A DNA stretch of 64,000 nt. Origin: Marivita sp. S6314 (GTDB lineage Bacteria > Pseudomonadota > Alphaproteobacteria > Rhodobacterales > Rhodobacteraceae). Positions 8,432-17,182 of this stretch are shown here, piece by piece. Position 1 is the stretch's first letter. The number at the start of each line of letters is the position of its first letter. Made by a program: the position numbers and the translations under genes. A model generated the notes under the pieces. That model searched no databases and was not told where the DNA came from. It saw only the letters and a program-made list of their open reading frames with translations. The stretch is from the NCBI RefSeq assembly GCF_023015985.1, contig NZ_JALKAO010000007.1, forward strand, positions 1 through 64,000, given 5' to 3'.

Positions 8432-9457
8432 ATGGCTGAACCTGCATCAGATACGCACCGGACCCCGGTTATCCCCGATGGCGCGTTCAGCTTTCCGATC
8501 ACACAGCCGCGTGAAACCCGCTGGTTCAATTTCCTGTTGCTGGACGGGTTCACGCTACTGGCCTTCAGCTCTGCCGTCGATCCGCTGCGCATCGCCAATC
8601 AGGTGTCCGGCGCGCCGCTTTACGGGTGGCACGTGGTTTCTGAAACCGGGGCATCGGTGGCATCGTCTTCGGGGCTGTCGGTCGAAGTGCATGGCGCGCT
8701 GGCGGGTGTCGATGACAAGGCGCAAATCTTTGTCTGTGCCGGAAATCAGGGGCACGTCGCCGCGTCCGAAGCAACCATTGCCGAACTGCGCCGCCGTGCC
8801 CGGTTCGGAAGCTCGTTCGGGGCGATTTGCACCGGTGCGGCGACCCTTGCGCGGGCCGGGTTGCTGGACGGCAAACGCTTTACCCTGCATTGGGAAAACC
8901 AGCCGGGCTTCATCGAAGCCTTCCCGACACTCGAACCCACCCGCAACCGGTTCGAGGAAGACGGCGATCTGCTCACCTGTGGCGGTGGCTCTGCAGCCAC
9001 CGAGATGATCCTGACCCTGATTGCACGGGATTACGGCACCGAATTTGCGGTTCTGATCGCGGATATGTGCCTCAATGATCCCGAACTCAAAGGCCGCCGG
9101 GACCAGCGATCCTCGATCGCCACTGCCGTGGATTCGCGCAACCCCAAGCTGTTGCAGGTCGTACAAGGCATGTACGCGCATATCGAGGAACCGCTGACGC
9201 TCGAAGATCTGGCCGCGCATGCCGGTGTGTCCCGGCGTCAGATGGAGCGCCAATTCAGAAAGCTCTTGGGGGAAGCCCCCGCTGCGGTGTACCGCAACAT
9301 CCGGCTTGAGCGTGGACGCGCCCTGCTGGTGGAAACCGATATGACCGTGATGGAGGTGTCGACCGCTGTTGGCTTCAACTCGGTCAACGTCTTTTCACGG
9401 CATTTCAAGGCGCGCTACGGCGAGACGCCCTATGGCGCACGCGGAAAGCGCGGCTGA
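8432..9457 (+). CDS. GlxA-family transcriptional regulator (DJ-1/PfpI sensor domain plus AraC HTH)
   Basis: A 341-residue two-domain regulator. The N-terminal part (about residues 30-190) is a glutamine-amidotransferase-like DJ-1/PfpI domain, with FGAICTGAATLARAGLL holding the nucleophile-elbow Cys. The C-terminal part (about 225-338) is an AraC/XylS DNA-binding domain with LTLEDLAAHAGVSRRQMERQF and a second helix-turn-helix. Known relatives (GbdR, ArgR of Pseudomonas) control catabolism of quaternary amines and arginine. Its neighbours are a PhyH oxygenase (9 bases upstream, same strand) and a convergent creatinase, so control of methylated or guanidino compounds is plausible. Confidence 0.88.
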   Translation: MAEPASDTHRTPVIPDGAFSFPITQPRETRWFNFLLLDGFTLLAFSSAVDPLRIANQVSGAPLYGWHVVSETGASVASSSGLSVEVHGALAGVDDKAQIFVCAGNQGHVAASEATIAELRRRARFGSSFGAICTGAATLARAGLLDGKRFTLHWENQPGFIEAFPTLEPTRNRFEEDGDLLTCGGGSAATEMILTLIARDYGTEFAVLIADMCLNDPELKGRRDQRSSIATAVDSRNPKLLQVVQGMYAHIEEPLTLEDLAAHAGVSRRQMERQFRKLLGEAPAAVYRNIRLERGRALLVETDMTVMEVSTAVGFNSVNVFSRHFKARYGETPYGARGKRG

Positions 9458-9468
9458 GCGGGCGGGTA

Positions 9469-9492
9469 TCTGGCCGCAACACTGCGGCCAGA
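9469..9492. terminator. Hairpin between convergent GlxA-type regulator and creatinase genes
   Basis: A perfect 9-bp stem, TCTGGCCGC (9469-9477) with GCGGCCAGA (9484-9492), loop of six bases. No clear T-run on either side, so it may be a terminator of weak intrinsic type or simply a 3'-end stabiliser for both convergent transcripts. Confidence 0.5.
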
Positions 9493-9505
9493 CATGTGGT
9501 CCGGA

Positions 9506-10708
9506 TCAACCGATAACGTTGTGCTCGGGGCCGTAGGGGAAGCCGGTGATGTTCTCGTTGCCGTCTTCCGTGATGATCAGAATATCATGTTCGCGGTAGC
9601 CACCGGCACCGGGCTGGCCTTCCGGAATGGTCAGCATCGGCTCCATCGAAATCACCATGCCAGGTTCCAGAACCGTGTCGATATCTTCACGCAGTTCCAG
9701 ACCCGCTTCCCGGCCGTAGTAGTGGCTGAGAACGCCAAAGGAATGGCCATACCCGAAGGTGCGGTACTGCAGCAGATCGCGCTCTTCGAAGAAGGCGTTG
9801 ATCTTGTGCGTGATTTCGGAACAGGTCGCGCCCGGCTTGAGTAGGCTCATGCCGTATTCATGCGCGCCGACATTGGCTTCCCAGACCTTCAAAGACGCCT
9901 CGTCCACGGTTTCAACAAACAACGTGCGTTCCAGCGCGGTGTAATAAGCCGAGATCATTGGGAAGGTGTTGAGGCTAAGGATATCGCCCCGCTCAAGCGT
10001 GCGGCAGGTCACGGGGTTGTGCGCCCCGTCAGTGTTGATGCCCGACTGGAACCACACCCAAGAATCCCGGATTTCGGAATCCGGGAACCGCTTGGCAATC
10101 TCAAGCTCCATCGCGTCCCGACCGGCCATGGCGATGTCGACCTCGCGCGCCCCAACCTTGATCGCGTCACGGATCGCATAGCCACCGACGTCAGCGGTGT
10201 TCGCACCGGCGCGGATCAATTCCAGTTCCGCCAGGGATTTGTGCATCCGCTGCAGCATGGTGGCTGGCGCAATGTCGACCTTTTGCTTGGGCGACAGAAA
10301 CTCATCCAGCAACCCCATCTGCACGATGGACAGGTGGTCACCTTCGTACCCGATCACTTTGCCCGACCCGGTCACCGACTGGATGGCGCGCCAGTAGTTG
10401 TTCCGCTGCCAGTCTGTATAGGTGATGTTGTCGCCATACCCGCGCCGCCATGGCTGCGCCGCGTCGATGCCGGCACTCATGGTTACGGTTTCGGTGGCGG
10501 TCACAACCTGCGCGTAGGGCCGCCCGAACGAGCAATACAGAAAGCCCGAATAATACGCGATGTTGTGCATTGATGTCAGGACACAGGCATCAACGCCCAT
10601 ATCCGCCATGGACTTGCGCAACCCGGCAAGGCGCGCTTCGTACTCGGCATCGGCAAATGGAAGAACTTTCTCTCCCTGGTGAAAACGGTAGTGTTGTGGA
10701 CGCTCCAT
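9506..10708 (-). CDS. Creatinase (creatine amidinohydrolase)
   Basis: A 400-residue M24 'pita-bread' hydrolase that matches Pseudomonas putida creatinase (403 residues) along its whole length as I recall it. Shared landmarks are the segments NIAYYSGFLYCSFGRPYA, the catalytic-His segment INTDGAHNPVT (His230 here, His232 in P. putida), YRTFGYGHSFG and SHYYGREAGLELREDID. It hydrolyses creatine to sarcosine and urea in the cytoplasm and needs no metal, unlike the related aminopeptidases. ATG at 10708 is preceded by AGGAG; the open frame extends upstream but not in a family-like way. No sarcosine oxidase or creatininase is in the window. Confidence 0.92.
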   Translation of the reverse strand: MERPQHYRFHQGEKVLPFADAEYEARLAGLRKSMADMGVDACVLTSMHNIAYYSGFLYCSFGRPYAQVVTATETVTMSAGIDAAQPWRRGYGDNITYTDWQRNNYWRAIQSVTGSGKVIGYEGDHLSIVQMGLLDEFLSPKQKVDIAPATMLQRMHKSLAELELIRAGANTADVGGYAIRDAIKVGAREVDIAMAGRDAMELEIAKRFPDSEIRDSWVWFQSGINTDGAHNPVTCRTLERGDILSLNTFPMISAYYTALERTLFVETVDEASLKVWEANVGAHEYGMSLLKPGATCSEITHKINAFFEERDLLQYRTFGYGHSFGVLSHYYGREAGLELREDIDTVLEPGMVISMEPMLTIPEGQPGAGGYREHDILIITEDGNENITGFPYGPEHNVIG

Positions 10709-11100
10709 CAAAAGACTCCTTCGCATCACGGTGCCCAATGACACGATGAGCGAAGGGGCACCTTCCCTCACCGCGGAAAACGGCAAAGTAAGATCCCGGC
10801 GTTCAGGATGGTAAACAAAAGATGTGGTATGCAGCGGCGACGCCATCGCCTGACCAAAATTCTCGTGGCACGCGTCTGATCAAAAATCAAGAATCTTTGC
10901 AGGTCGGATCGCCGAAAAAACCCTGTGGGTTCTCCGCATTGGGCCATCCGCTTGGGCAGGCAAACGCACGTCAAGAACTGGATACCGCGCTGGGCCGCAC
11001 CGCCGGATTGCAGCAAAGTGCGGGATATTCAGCGTTGCGAACATGAAAGGCTGTCCTTTAAACACCGCGAGACGGATCTGGTCCTACCAGGCCAACAGAC
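10709..11100. other. 392-base divergent intergenic region
   Basis: This space separates the creatinase gene (-) from the acyl-CoA ligase gene (+). Short open frames on both strands lack family features and ribosome sites, so I regard it as non-coding. It must hold promoters for both units. The only structures I saw are a short inverted repeat AAAGG-N4-CCTTT at 11046-11059 and an A-rich patch near 10882-10895. No confident operator. Confidence 0.5.
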
Positions 11101-12633
11101 ATGACAGGCATCAGACACAGGGGCCAGAGAGTGACACAAGACCTGCCGGCAACCGGATGGAGCATCAAGGCACCCACGGTTGCATCCGCCTTCAAGGCGG
11201 CCTTTGACGCCGCGCCAGAGGCGCTTTTCTGCAAAAGCACGGACGGCAAACTGAGCTATGGAGAGGCCGCAGCGGCGATCCACGCGCTTGCCGAAGACCT
11301 GCGCGATGATGTGCAAGGCCGGGTCGTTGCACTGATCCTGCCCAATTCGCCGGACTTCCTGATTGCCTATTTCGCAACCTTGTTCGCAGGGGGCACGCCC
11401 GCGTTGATCAATAACGGGCATCCGGAGGCCACGATCGCCAAGCTGCTGGATGGTCTGGATATCGCGCTTGTCTTGTCCGACCGGGACCATCAAAGCGCAC
11501 CGACGCGTCTGATGAACAACGCGGCACTGACCAATCACGCGCCGCTTGCGGATGCCGACGCGCTGCGCGACCCAAGTGCCCCGGACGACATCGCCGCCAT
11601 CATGTTTTCAGGTGGCACCACCGGCCTGCCCAAACAAGTTCCGCACTCCAACGCCGCCATCATCGCCACGATGGAGCGCGGCGATTGGGGCTGGCGCACC
11701 AAACCCGGTGAAATCTGGCTGCCGGTGGCCCCGTTCACGCATATCTACGGCTTTCTGATGGGGTTGACCAATCCGATCATCAAGTCCGGTGCCGTGGTGA
11801 TCCCCGAACGCTTTCATCCGGACGTGATTGTCGATCTTCTGGCCAACGAAGGCGTGACGATTTTTGGCGGCGGCCCGCCCGCGATTTACCAAGCGGTCAT
11901 GGCATCAGAAAAATTTGCCACCGCAACCTTTCCAAACCTGCGGATTTGTCCGGGCGGCGGCGCACCCTTCCCGCTCGACGTGCACAGACGCTGGGAAGCC
12001 GCGACCGGCCTGAAGATCTACGAAGGCTACGGCATGACCGAAATCGCACCGATTTCGATCAACACCGAAGCCTATGGCGTGATGCCGGGCTCTGCCGGCA
12101 AGGCCGTTCCGGATACCACGATCGAAATCGTCGATCTTGAAACCGGCGACCGGGTGCTGCCCACGGGCGAGACCGGCGAAATCCGTGTCAAAGGCCCGCA
12201 TATGATGACCGGCTACACCGGCAACCCCGAAGAAACGCAGATCGCGCTGCGGCATGGATACGTCTATACCGGCGACATCGGCACCCTGGACGCGGACGGG
12301 TTTCTGACAATCACGGATCGCAAGAAAAACGTGATCTTTGTCAGCGGGTTCAACGTCTTCCCGCGCGAGATCGAAGAATTGCTTCTGACCCATCCCGCCG
12401 TGTCCGGTGCCTGCGTCGTTGCGCGCCCGCATGACCGGTCCGGAGAGGTTCCCGTTGCCTTTGTCACGCTGCGATCCGATACAACCGAAGACGAGATTCT
12501 GGAGTTTTGCCGGAACACGCTGATCGCGTACAAGCTGCCCGAACAGGTCATCGTTGTTCCCCAAATGCCCCTGACGCCCGCCGGCAAGGTCGACCGCAGC
12601 CAGTTGCAAAACAGCCTGCAGACCCAAGCCTGA
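11101..12633 (+). CDS. AMP-forming acyl-CoA synthetase/ligase
   Basis: An ANL-superfamily enzyme of up to 510 residues that activates a carboxylic acid as acyl-AMP and then acyl-CoA. The AMP-binding loop FSGGTTGLPK is at residues 169-178, the adenine/substrate motif YEGYGMTEIAP near 310, YTGDIG and DRKKNVIFVSGFNV at the hinge near 390-415, and the C-terminal catalytic Lys in PAGKVDRSQ. Start is uncertain: ATG 11101 or GTG 11131, the latter just after CAGAGA. It heads a tight three-gene run with a nitronate-monooxygenase-like flavoprotein and a Rieske oxygenase, so the substrate is probably the carboxylate that this run degrades. Confidence 0.85.
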   Translation: MTGIRHRGQRVTQDLPATGWSIKAPTVASAFKAAFDAAPEALFCKSTDGKLSYGEAAAAIHALAEDLRDDVQGRVVALILPNSPDFLIAYFATLFAGGTPALINNGHPEATIAKLLDGLDIALVLSDRDHQSAPTRLMNNAALTNHAPLADADALRDPSAPDDIAAIMFSGGTTGLPKQVPHSNAAIIATMERGDWGWRTKPGEIWLPVAPFTHIYGFLMGLTNPIIKSGAVVIPERFHPDVIVDLLANEGVTIFGGGPPAIYQAVMASEKFATATFPNLRICPGGGAPFPLDVHRRWEAATGLKIYEGYGMTEIAPISINTEAYGVMPGSAGKAVPDTTIEIVDLETGDRVLPTGETGEIRVKGPHMMTGYTGNPEETQIALRHGYVYTGDIGTLDADGFLTITDRKKNVIFVSGFNVFPREIEELLLTHPAVSGACVVARPHDRSGEVPVAFVTLRSDTTEDEILEFCRNTLIAYKLPEQVIVVPQMPLTPAGKVDRSQLQNSLQTQA

Positions 12634-12655
12634 CGGCCGCGACGAAAGCCCGCTT

Positions 12656-13633
12656 ATGAAAACCCGTATCGATGCGCTGAAATCGAAAATGGTCCTGCCC
12701 GCAATTGCGGCGCCGATGTTCCTTGTGTCCAACCCGGAAACCGTCATCGCAGCCTGCCGGTCCGGCGTCATGGGATCCTTTCCCGCGCCGAATGCCCGCA
12801 CAACGGCAGATCTGCGCGATTGGCTGACCCGGATTACAGACAATGTCGGGTCAGACGACGCCCCCTGGGCGATGAACATGATCACGCATACAAGCTATGG
12901 CCGCTTTGACGACGAACTTGCGCTGATCGAAGAATTCCAACCCGATCTGGTCATCACCGCGCTGGGTGGCCCGCACCGCGTCACCCACCAGGTACACGGC
13001 TATGGTGGCTTGGTTTTTGCGGATGTGATCTCTCCGAAATTCGCGCGCAAGGCGTTGGACAAGGGTGCGGATGGTCTGGTTCTGGTCTGTTCGGGCGCGG
13101 GTGGGCACACGGGTGAATTCGCGATGCTGCCCTTCATCGAAGAAATCCGCAGCTTCTTTGACGGGCCCTTGGTTGTCGGCGGCGGCATCGGAACCGGCCG
13201 CGCCATCCGCGCTGTTGAAAACCTGGGGGCGGATTTCGCCTATCTCGGCACCCGGTTTCTGGCCACGCGGGAAACAATGATCTCGCAAGAGTACCGCGAA
13301 ATGGTGTGGCAAAGCACGATGGAAGACCTGATCCCCTCGCGCGCCATCACCGGAGCCTTGGGCAACTGGTTGCGCGCAAGTGTTGAAGCCGCCGGCCTGT
13401 CCCTTGAAGATATGAAGGAAACTGTCAAAATTGATTTCTCCGGCGATATGCATGACGCGCCGCGAGGTTGGAAACATGTCTGGAGCGCCGGTCAGGGCGT
13501 TGGCGGGGTCACCGAACCCGAAAGCATCGCCGATGTCGTCGCCACGCTATGTGACGGTTACAGGACCGCCGTTGAGGACCAACGCAAAGGCAGCCGCTAC
13601 TGCACCGACGCAAAACAAAAGAACGGAGTGTAG
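12656..13633 (+). CDS. Nitronate monooxygenase/2-nitropropane dioxygenase-family flavoprotein
   Basis: A 325-residue FMN-binding TIM barrel. Visible family features are the N-terminal PAIAAPMFLVSNPE, the catalytic-loop SGAGGHTG (about residues 146-153, with the His typical of class II/I nitronate monooxygenases), GGGIGTGRAI (about 176) and LGTRFLATRE (about 201). Relatives oxidise alkyl nitronates, reduce enoyl groups or act on unknown flavin substrates, so the reaction here is open. It begins 22 bases after the acyl-CoA ligase gene and ends four bases before the Rieske gene, a clear operon arrangement. Confidence 0.85.
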   Translation: MKTRIDALKSKMVLPAIAAPMFLVSNPETVIAACRSGVMGSFPAPNARTTADLRDWLTRITDNVGSDDAPWAMNMITHTSYGRFDDELALIEEFQPDLVITALGGPHRVTHQVHGYGGLVFADVISPKFARKALDKGADGLVLVCSGAGGHTGEFAMLPFIEEIRSFFDGPLVVGGGIGTGRAIRAVENLGADFAYLGTRFLATRETMISQEYREMVWQSTMEDLIPSRAITGALGNWLRASVEAAGLSLEDMKETVKIDFSGDMHDAPRGWKHVWSAGQGVGGVTEPESIADVVATLCDGYRTAVEDQRKGSRYCTDAKQKNGV

Positions 13634-13637
13634 GATC

Positions 13638-14792
13638 ATGGCCATCAGCACCGAAGAAACCCGGATCATCGAAAGCATCCTCAAGCACACCGAGGACGGT
13701 ACAACCGATATGCAGCCTCAGTTGATGCGCAATCCGGTGTCCACCTACACGGATCCCGACGTCCTTGCCCGGGAGATGGAAACCCTGTTCCGCAAGTTCC
13801 CGGTCATCATGGGCCATGCCGAACAATTGCCGGAACCGGCAAGCTATTTCACCAATGACGAATTTGGTGTGCCGATCCTGATCACGCGCAACAATGACGG
13901 TGTGGTCAAAGCCTTCATGAATGTCTGCCGCCACCGGGGCGCGCGCCTGACGGATGCAGGCTGTGGCAAGGCCAAGACGTTCTCCTGCCCCTACCACAAA
14001 TGGACCTACGACCTGAACGGCGCCCTGCGCGGCCTGCCCCACGCCTCGGGCTTTGGCGACATCGACAAAAAGGCGCTCGGGCTTGTGGAACTGCCCGCCT
14101 TTGAACGCTTCGGCCTGATCTGGGTGCGCCCGTCAGCAGGCGACGACGATCTGGACATCGATGCCTGGCTGGCCCCCATGGCCGAACAACTGGGCAGCCT
14201 CAACCTTGAGACCCACACGGTTTTCAAGGCATGGTCACTGGACCGCAACATGAACTGGCACCTGGCGCTGGAGGGCTTCCAGGAATCCTATCACTTCTGC
14301 GGCGCGCACGAACACACCGCCTGTTCAGCCTATCTCGACAACCAAAGCTCCTGGCTGGACAAATATCCACATGTGCGCCACTCCGTTCCGCTGCCCAAAA
14401 TCGTGGAATTGAAAGACAAAGCGCAAGAAGACTGGCAGCACCGCCCGTATTTCATGACGCAGAACTACCTGTTCCCCTGCAATTACGTGCAGGTGATGAC
14501 GGACCACGTCTACGTGCACACCATCATCCCGACCGGGGTCGATACCTGCATTTTCAAATGCATGATGCTGATCCCCGAAGCGCCAAAAACCGAAAAGGCG
14601 CAGGGCTACTGGGAAAAGAACTACGACGTGATCCGGACCGTCTTCAGCGAAGATTTCGAGATCGGCGAGAACATCCAAAAGGGCCTGACCTCGGGTGCCA
14701 ATGCCGAATTCCTCTTCGGCCGCTACGAGATCGGCCTCCAACTGGGCACAAAAGCCATCCACGACGCGCTAGAGGGCCGATTGACAGCCTGA
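13638..14792 (+). CDS. Rieske non-haem iron oxygenase, alpha subunit
   Basis: A 384-residue ring-hydroxylating-type oxygenase. The Rieske [2Fe-2S] ligands are Cys97 and His99 (CRHRGA) and Cys117 and His120 (CPYHKW). The mononuclear iron site is in ESYHFCGAHEH, with His219, His224 and an upstream acidic residue. Such enzymes hydroxylate aromatics or demethylate/hydroxylate amines and need electrons from a ferredoxin or reductase, but neither is encoded beside it. There is no beta-subunit gene, so a homotrimer is expected. The ATG at 13638 follows the preceding stop by four bases; the open frame extends further 5' only inside the flavoprotein gene. Confidence 0.9.
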   Translation: MAISTEETRIIESILKHTEDGTTDMQPQLMRNPVSTYTDPDVLAREMETLFRKFPVIMGHAEQLPEPASYFTNDEFGVPILITRNNDGVVKAFMNVCRHRGARLTDAGCGKAKTFSCPYHKWTYDLNGALRGLPHASGFGDIDKKALGLVELPAFERFGLIWVRPSAGDDDLDIDAWLAPMAEQLGSLNLETHTVFKAWSLDRNMNWHLALEGFQESYHFCGAHEHTACSAYLDNQSSWLDKYPHVRHSVPLPKIVELKDKAQEDWQHRPYFMTQNYLFPCNYVQVMTDHVYVHTIIPTGVDTCIFKCMMLIPEAPKTEKAQGYWEKNYDVIRTVFSEDFEIGENIQKGLTSGANAEFLFGRYEIGLQLGTKAIHDALEGRLTA

Positions 14793-14881
14793 CCCCGGCA
14801 ACCAAAACGCAGTGTCATCGGGGCGCGCATATCGACCCACCTACAGCGTGTCCCGATCAAAGGCTTGGGCCAGAAACGAAC

Positions 14882-14958
14882 TGGCGATCCCGGCAGGATT
14901 CGAACCTGCAACCTGCCCCTTAGGAGGGGGCTGCTCTATCCAGTTGAGCCACGGGACC
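14882..14958 (-). tRNA. tRNA-Arg (anticodon CCT)
   Basis: A full cloverleaf is readable on the minus strand. The acceptor stem GGTCCCG pairs with CGGGATC (one G-U), the D-arm is GCTC...GAGC, the anticodon stem GCCCC/GGGGC encloses loop CTCCTAA with anticodon CCT, and the T-arm GCAGG-TTCGAAT-CCTGC follows. The discriminator is G and the terminal CCA is encoded (14884-14882). It reads AGG codons. Confidence 0.97.
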
Positions 14959-15082
14959 GCACAACAAAGGCATACTGAGGAACGTGCGGGTTGTCATCTG
15001 CGACAATCGACTTTTTCCAAAGCCGCGCAATCGCTTGCTGGACAGTTCATGTTTGCGGTAGCATTCGTGTAATTGCAAAAGG

Positions 15083-16114
15083 ATGACGCACTTGGCCAAT
15101 GACGATACCCGCCCGCTGACGCTCCGTGATGTATCAGAAGCGTCGGGCGTTTCGGAAATGACCGTAAGCCGTGTGTTGCGCAATCGGGGTGACGTGTCCA
15201 AAACCACGCGGGAGCGTGTTCTGTCGGCGGCAAAATCGCTCGGCTACGTGCCCAACAAGATCGCAGGCGCGCTGGCCAGTCAGCGGGTCAATCTGGTGGC
15301 GGTGATCATTCCAAGTCTGCGCAACATGGTGTTCCCCGAAGTGATGTCGGGCATCAGCGCGGTGCTTGAAGAAACCGAATTGCAGCCGGTTGTCGGCGTG
15401 ACAGATTATCTGCCCGAAAAAGAAGAGCGCGTTCTGTACGAGATGCTGTCCTGGCGCCCCTCCGGCGTCATCATCGCGGGGTTGGAGCACACCGATGCGT
15501 CGCGCGCCATGCTGACCGCCAGCGGCATCCCTGTGGTGGAGATCATGGACGTGGATGGCACGCCGATTGACTCAATGGTTGGCATTTCCCACCGCCGCGC
15601 CGGGCGCAAGATGGCGGAGGCCATTCTCAAGGCAGGCTACCAACGGATCGGGTTCCTGGGCACAAAGATGCCGTTGGACCACCGCGCGCGCAAACGCTTC
15701 GAAGGGTTCACCACGGCGCTTGCCAAGGGCGGCATCGAAATCGCGGATCAGGAGTTTTACTCGGGTGGATCGGCGCTCGCCAAAGGGCGCGAAATGACCG
15801 ACGCGATGCTGGCGCGCGATCCGGAACTGGATTTCCTGTATTATTCCAACGATATGATCGCGGCCGGTGGGCTGTTGTCTCTTTTGGAAAAGGGCGTGGA
15901 TATTCCCAACCAGATCGGGTTGGCCGGGTTCAATGGGGTCGAGCTTCTGGAAGGTCTGCCACGGCAGTTGGCCACGATGGATGCCTGCCGCACCGAGATC
16001 GGCGAGAAGGCGGCAGAAATCATCGCCCAGCGCGTCACTTCACCAGAAAACGAAGGCCCAAAAGTGGTCGAGTTGACGCCCAAGATCAACTACGGCGACA
16101 CCCTGCGCCGCTAA
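15083..16114 (+). CDS. LacI-family transcriptional regulator, GntR(gluconate)-like
   Basis: Up to 343 residues. The N-terminal HTH contains LTLRDVSEASGVSEMTVSRV and the hinge-helix region YVPNKIAGALASQRV is that of gluconate-type LacI repressors. The rest is a periplasmic-binding-protein-like sugar-sensing domain. The ATG at 15083 abuts AAAAGG with no spacing, whereas an in-frame TTG at 15092 sits nine bases after it, so the true start may be the TTG. No sugar gene is adjacent: tRNA-Arg lies upstream and a convergent pyrimidine ABC operon downstream. Its target is therefore probably elsewhere or autoregulatory. Confidence 0.87.
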   Translation: MTHLANDDTRPLTLRDVSEASGVSEMTVSRVLRNRGDVSKTTRERVLSAAKSLGYVPNKIAGALASQRVNLVAVIIPSLRNMVFPEVMSGISAVLEETELQPVVGVTDYLPEKEERVLYEMLSWRPSGVIIAGLEHTDASRAMLTASGIPVVEIMDVDGTPIDSMVGISHRRAGRKMAEAILKAGYQRIGFLGTKMPLDHRARKRFEGFTTALAKGGIEIADQEFYSGGSALAKGREMTDAMLARDPELDFLYYSNDMIAAGGLLSLLEKGVDIPNQIGLAGFNGVELLEGLPRQLATMDACRTEIGEKAAEIIAQRVTSPENEGPKVVELTPKINYGDTLRR

Positions 16115-16116
16115 TG

Positions 16117-16145
16117 AAAAAGGGCCCGAAGGCCCTTTTGTCTTT
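16117..16145. terminator. Bidirectional Rho-independent terminator
   Basis: Stem AAAAGGGCC (16118-16126) with GGCCCTTTT (16131-16139), loop CGAA, flanked by A-run and T-run. It ends the LacI gene and, from the other side, the ABC-transporter operon whose last stop codon is at 16161. Confidence 0.85.
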
Positions 16146-16160
16146 TATGTCCGGATCGGA

Positions 16161-17147
16161 TCAGTTCAGCGCGTCTGACACCGCATGCGTCCAGGCCGCA
16201 TCGCCCGGATCAGCCGTAATGACCGGGTCCGATCCACCTGCCAGAAGCGTGGCAACCGTGCGCTGGAAATCGGCTGGATCAAGCGCACCATTGGATCCGG
16301 CGGTCAACTTGGCCACTTCGCCCATCATCCGCTTTTGATGCTGTTCGGTCTGCGCGCCCGTCTCGTCATATTCGAGAACGATCATCGCGGCATCATCGGG
16401 GTTTTCTTCGGCCCATTTCCAGCCCTTCATCGACGCCGCCACAAAGCGCTGCATCTTTTCAACAAAGGCCGGATCGTCAAGGCGGTCTTCGAGAACGTAC
16501 AGACCGTCTTCAAGCGTCGCGACGCCCTGGTCCTCGTACTTGAAGGTCACCAGGTCATCGGGGTTCACTCCTGCATCAATCACCTGCCAATATTCATTAT
16601 AGGTCATGGTGGAAATGCAATCGGCCTGACGCTGCAGCAACGGGTCGACGTTGAAACCCTGCTTGAGCACCTCTACCCCGTTTTCGCTTTTGCCATCCGT
16701 GGAAATGCCAAGCTGGCTCATCCAGGACATGAACGGGAATTCATTGCCAAAGAACCAGACACCCAGCGTGCGGTTCTTGAGGTCTTCGGGGCTTTCGATC
16801 CCGGCATCCTTCCAGCAGGTCAGCATCATGCCCGAGCTTTTGAACGGCTGCGCGATATTGACCAGCGGCAGGCCCTTCTCGCGTGCGGCCAGCGCGGCTG
16901 GCATCCATTCGACCGTCACATCGGCACCGCCGCCTGCGATCACCTGTGTGGGCGCGATGTCCGGGCCGCCCGGTTTGATCGTGACGTTCAGGTCCGCCTC
17001 TTCGTAGTAGCCGTTTTCAAGCGCCACGTAATAGCCCGCGAATTGCGATTGCGTGACCCATTTCAATTGCAGCGTGACATCATCTGCCGCCCAGGCCGGG
17101 GCTGCCAGCCCAACCGCCGCAAGTGCGCCAAGGAATTTCGTTTTCAT
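16161..17147 (-). CDS. ABC transporter substrate-binding protein, NMT1/THI5-like (ThiY type)
   Basis: A 328-residue periplasmic binding protein with a signal peptide (MKTKFLGALAAVGLAAPAWA, cut before Ala-Asp). The mature start, LQLKWVTQSQFAGYYVALENG, is the signature of the THI5/NMT1 family, whose ThiY members bind hydroxymethyl- or formyl-aminopyrimidines. GGGADVTVEW and WFFGNEFPFMSW are further landmarks. It is the last gene of a run with two permeases, an ATPase and the hydantoinase and amidohydrolase of pyrimidine breakdown. I therefore infer import of uracil, thymine or a related pyrimidine. ATG at 17147 has GGAGG upstream. Confidence 0.85.
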   Translation of the reverse strand: MKTKFLGALAAVGLAAPAWAADDVTLQLKWVTQSQFAGYYVALENGYYEEADLNVTIKPGGPDIAPTQVIAGGGADVTVEWMPAALAAREKGLPLVNIAQPFKSSGMMLTCWKDAGIESPEDLKNRTLGVWFFGNEFPFMSWMSQLGISTDGKSENGVEVLKQGFNVDPLLQRQADCISTMTYNEYWQVIDAGVNPDDLVTFKYEDQGVATLEDGLYVLEDRLDDPAFVEKMQRFVAASMKGWKWAEENPDDAAMIVLEYDETGAQTEQHQKRMMGEVAKLTAGSNGALDPADFQRTVATLLAGGSDPVITADPGDAAWTHAVSDALN

Positions 17148-17182
17148 GTGGTAACCTCCAAGTTGTTGTTTGCCGTTTTTTA

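Noticed and set aside
10822-11046. Small open frames in the creatinase/acyl-CoA ligase intergenic region
   Set aside because: No ribosome sites, no recognisable product, and overlapping frames on both strands; treated as promoter DNA.
14882-14958. tRNA-Arg as an integration site for a genomic island
   Set aside because: No integrase, no direct repeat of the tRNA 3' end was noticed on either side, and flanking genes look native.
16161-17147. Assignment of the binding protein as thiamin-precursor specific (ThiY)
   Set aside because: The sequence family alone would allow it, but no thiamin gene or TPP riboswitch is nearby and the operon encodes pyrimidine-ring degradation.
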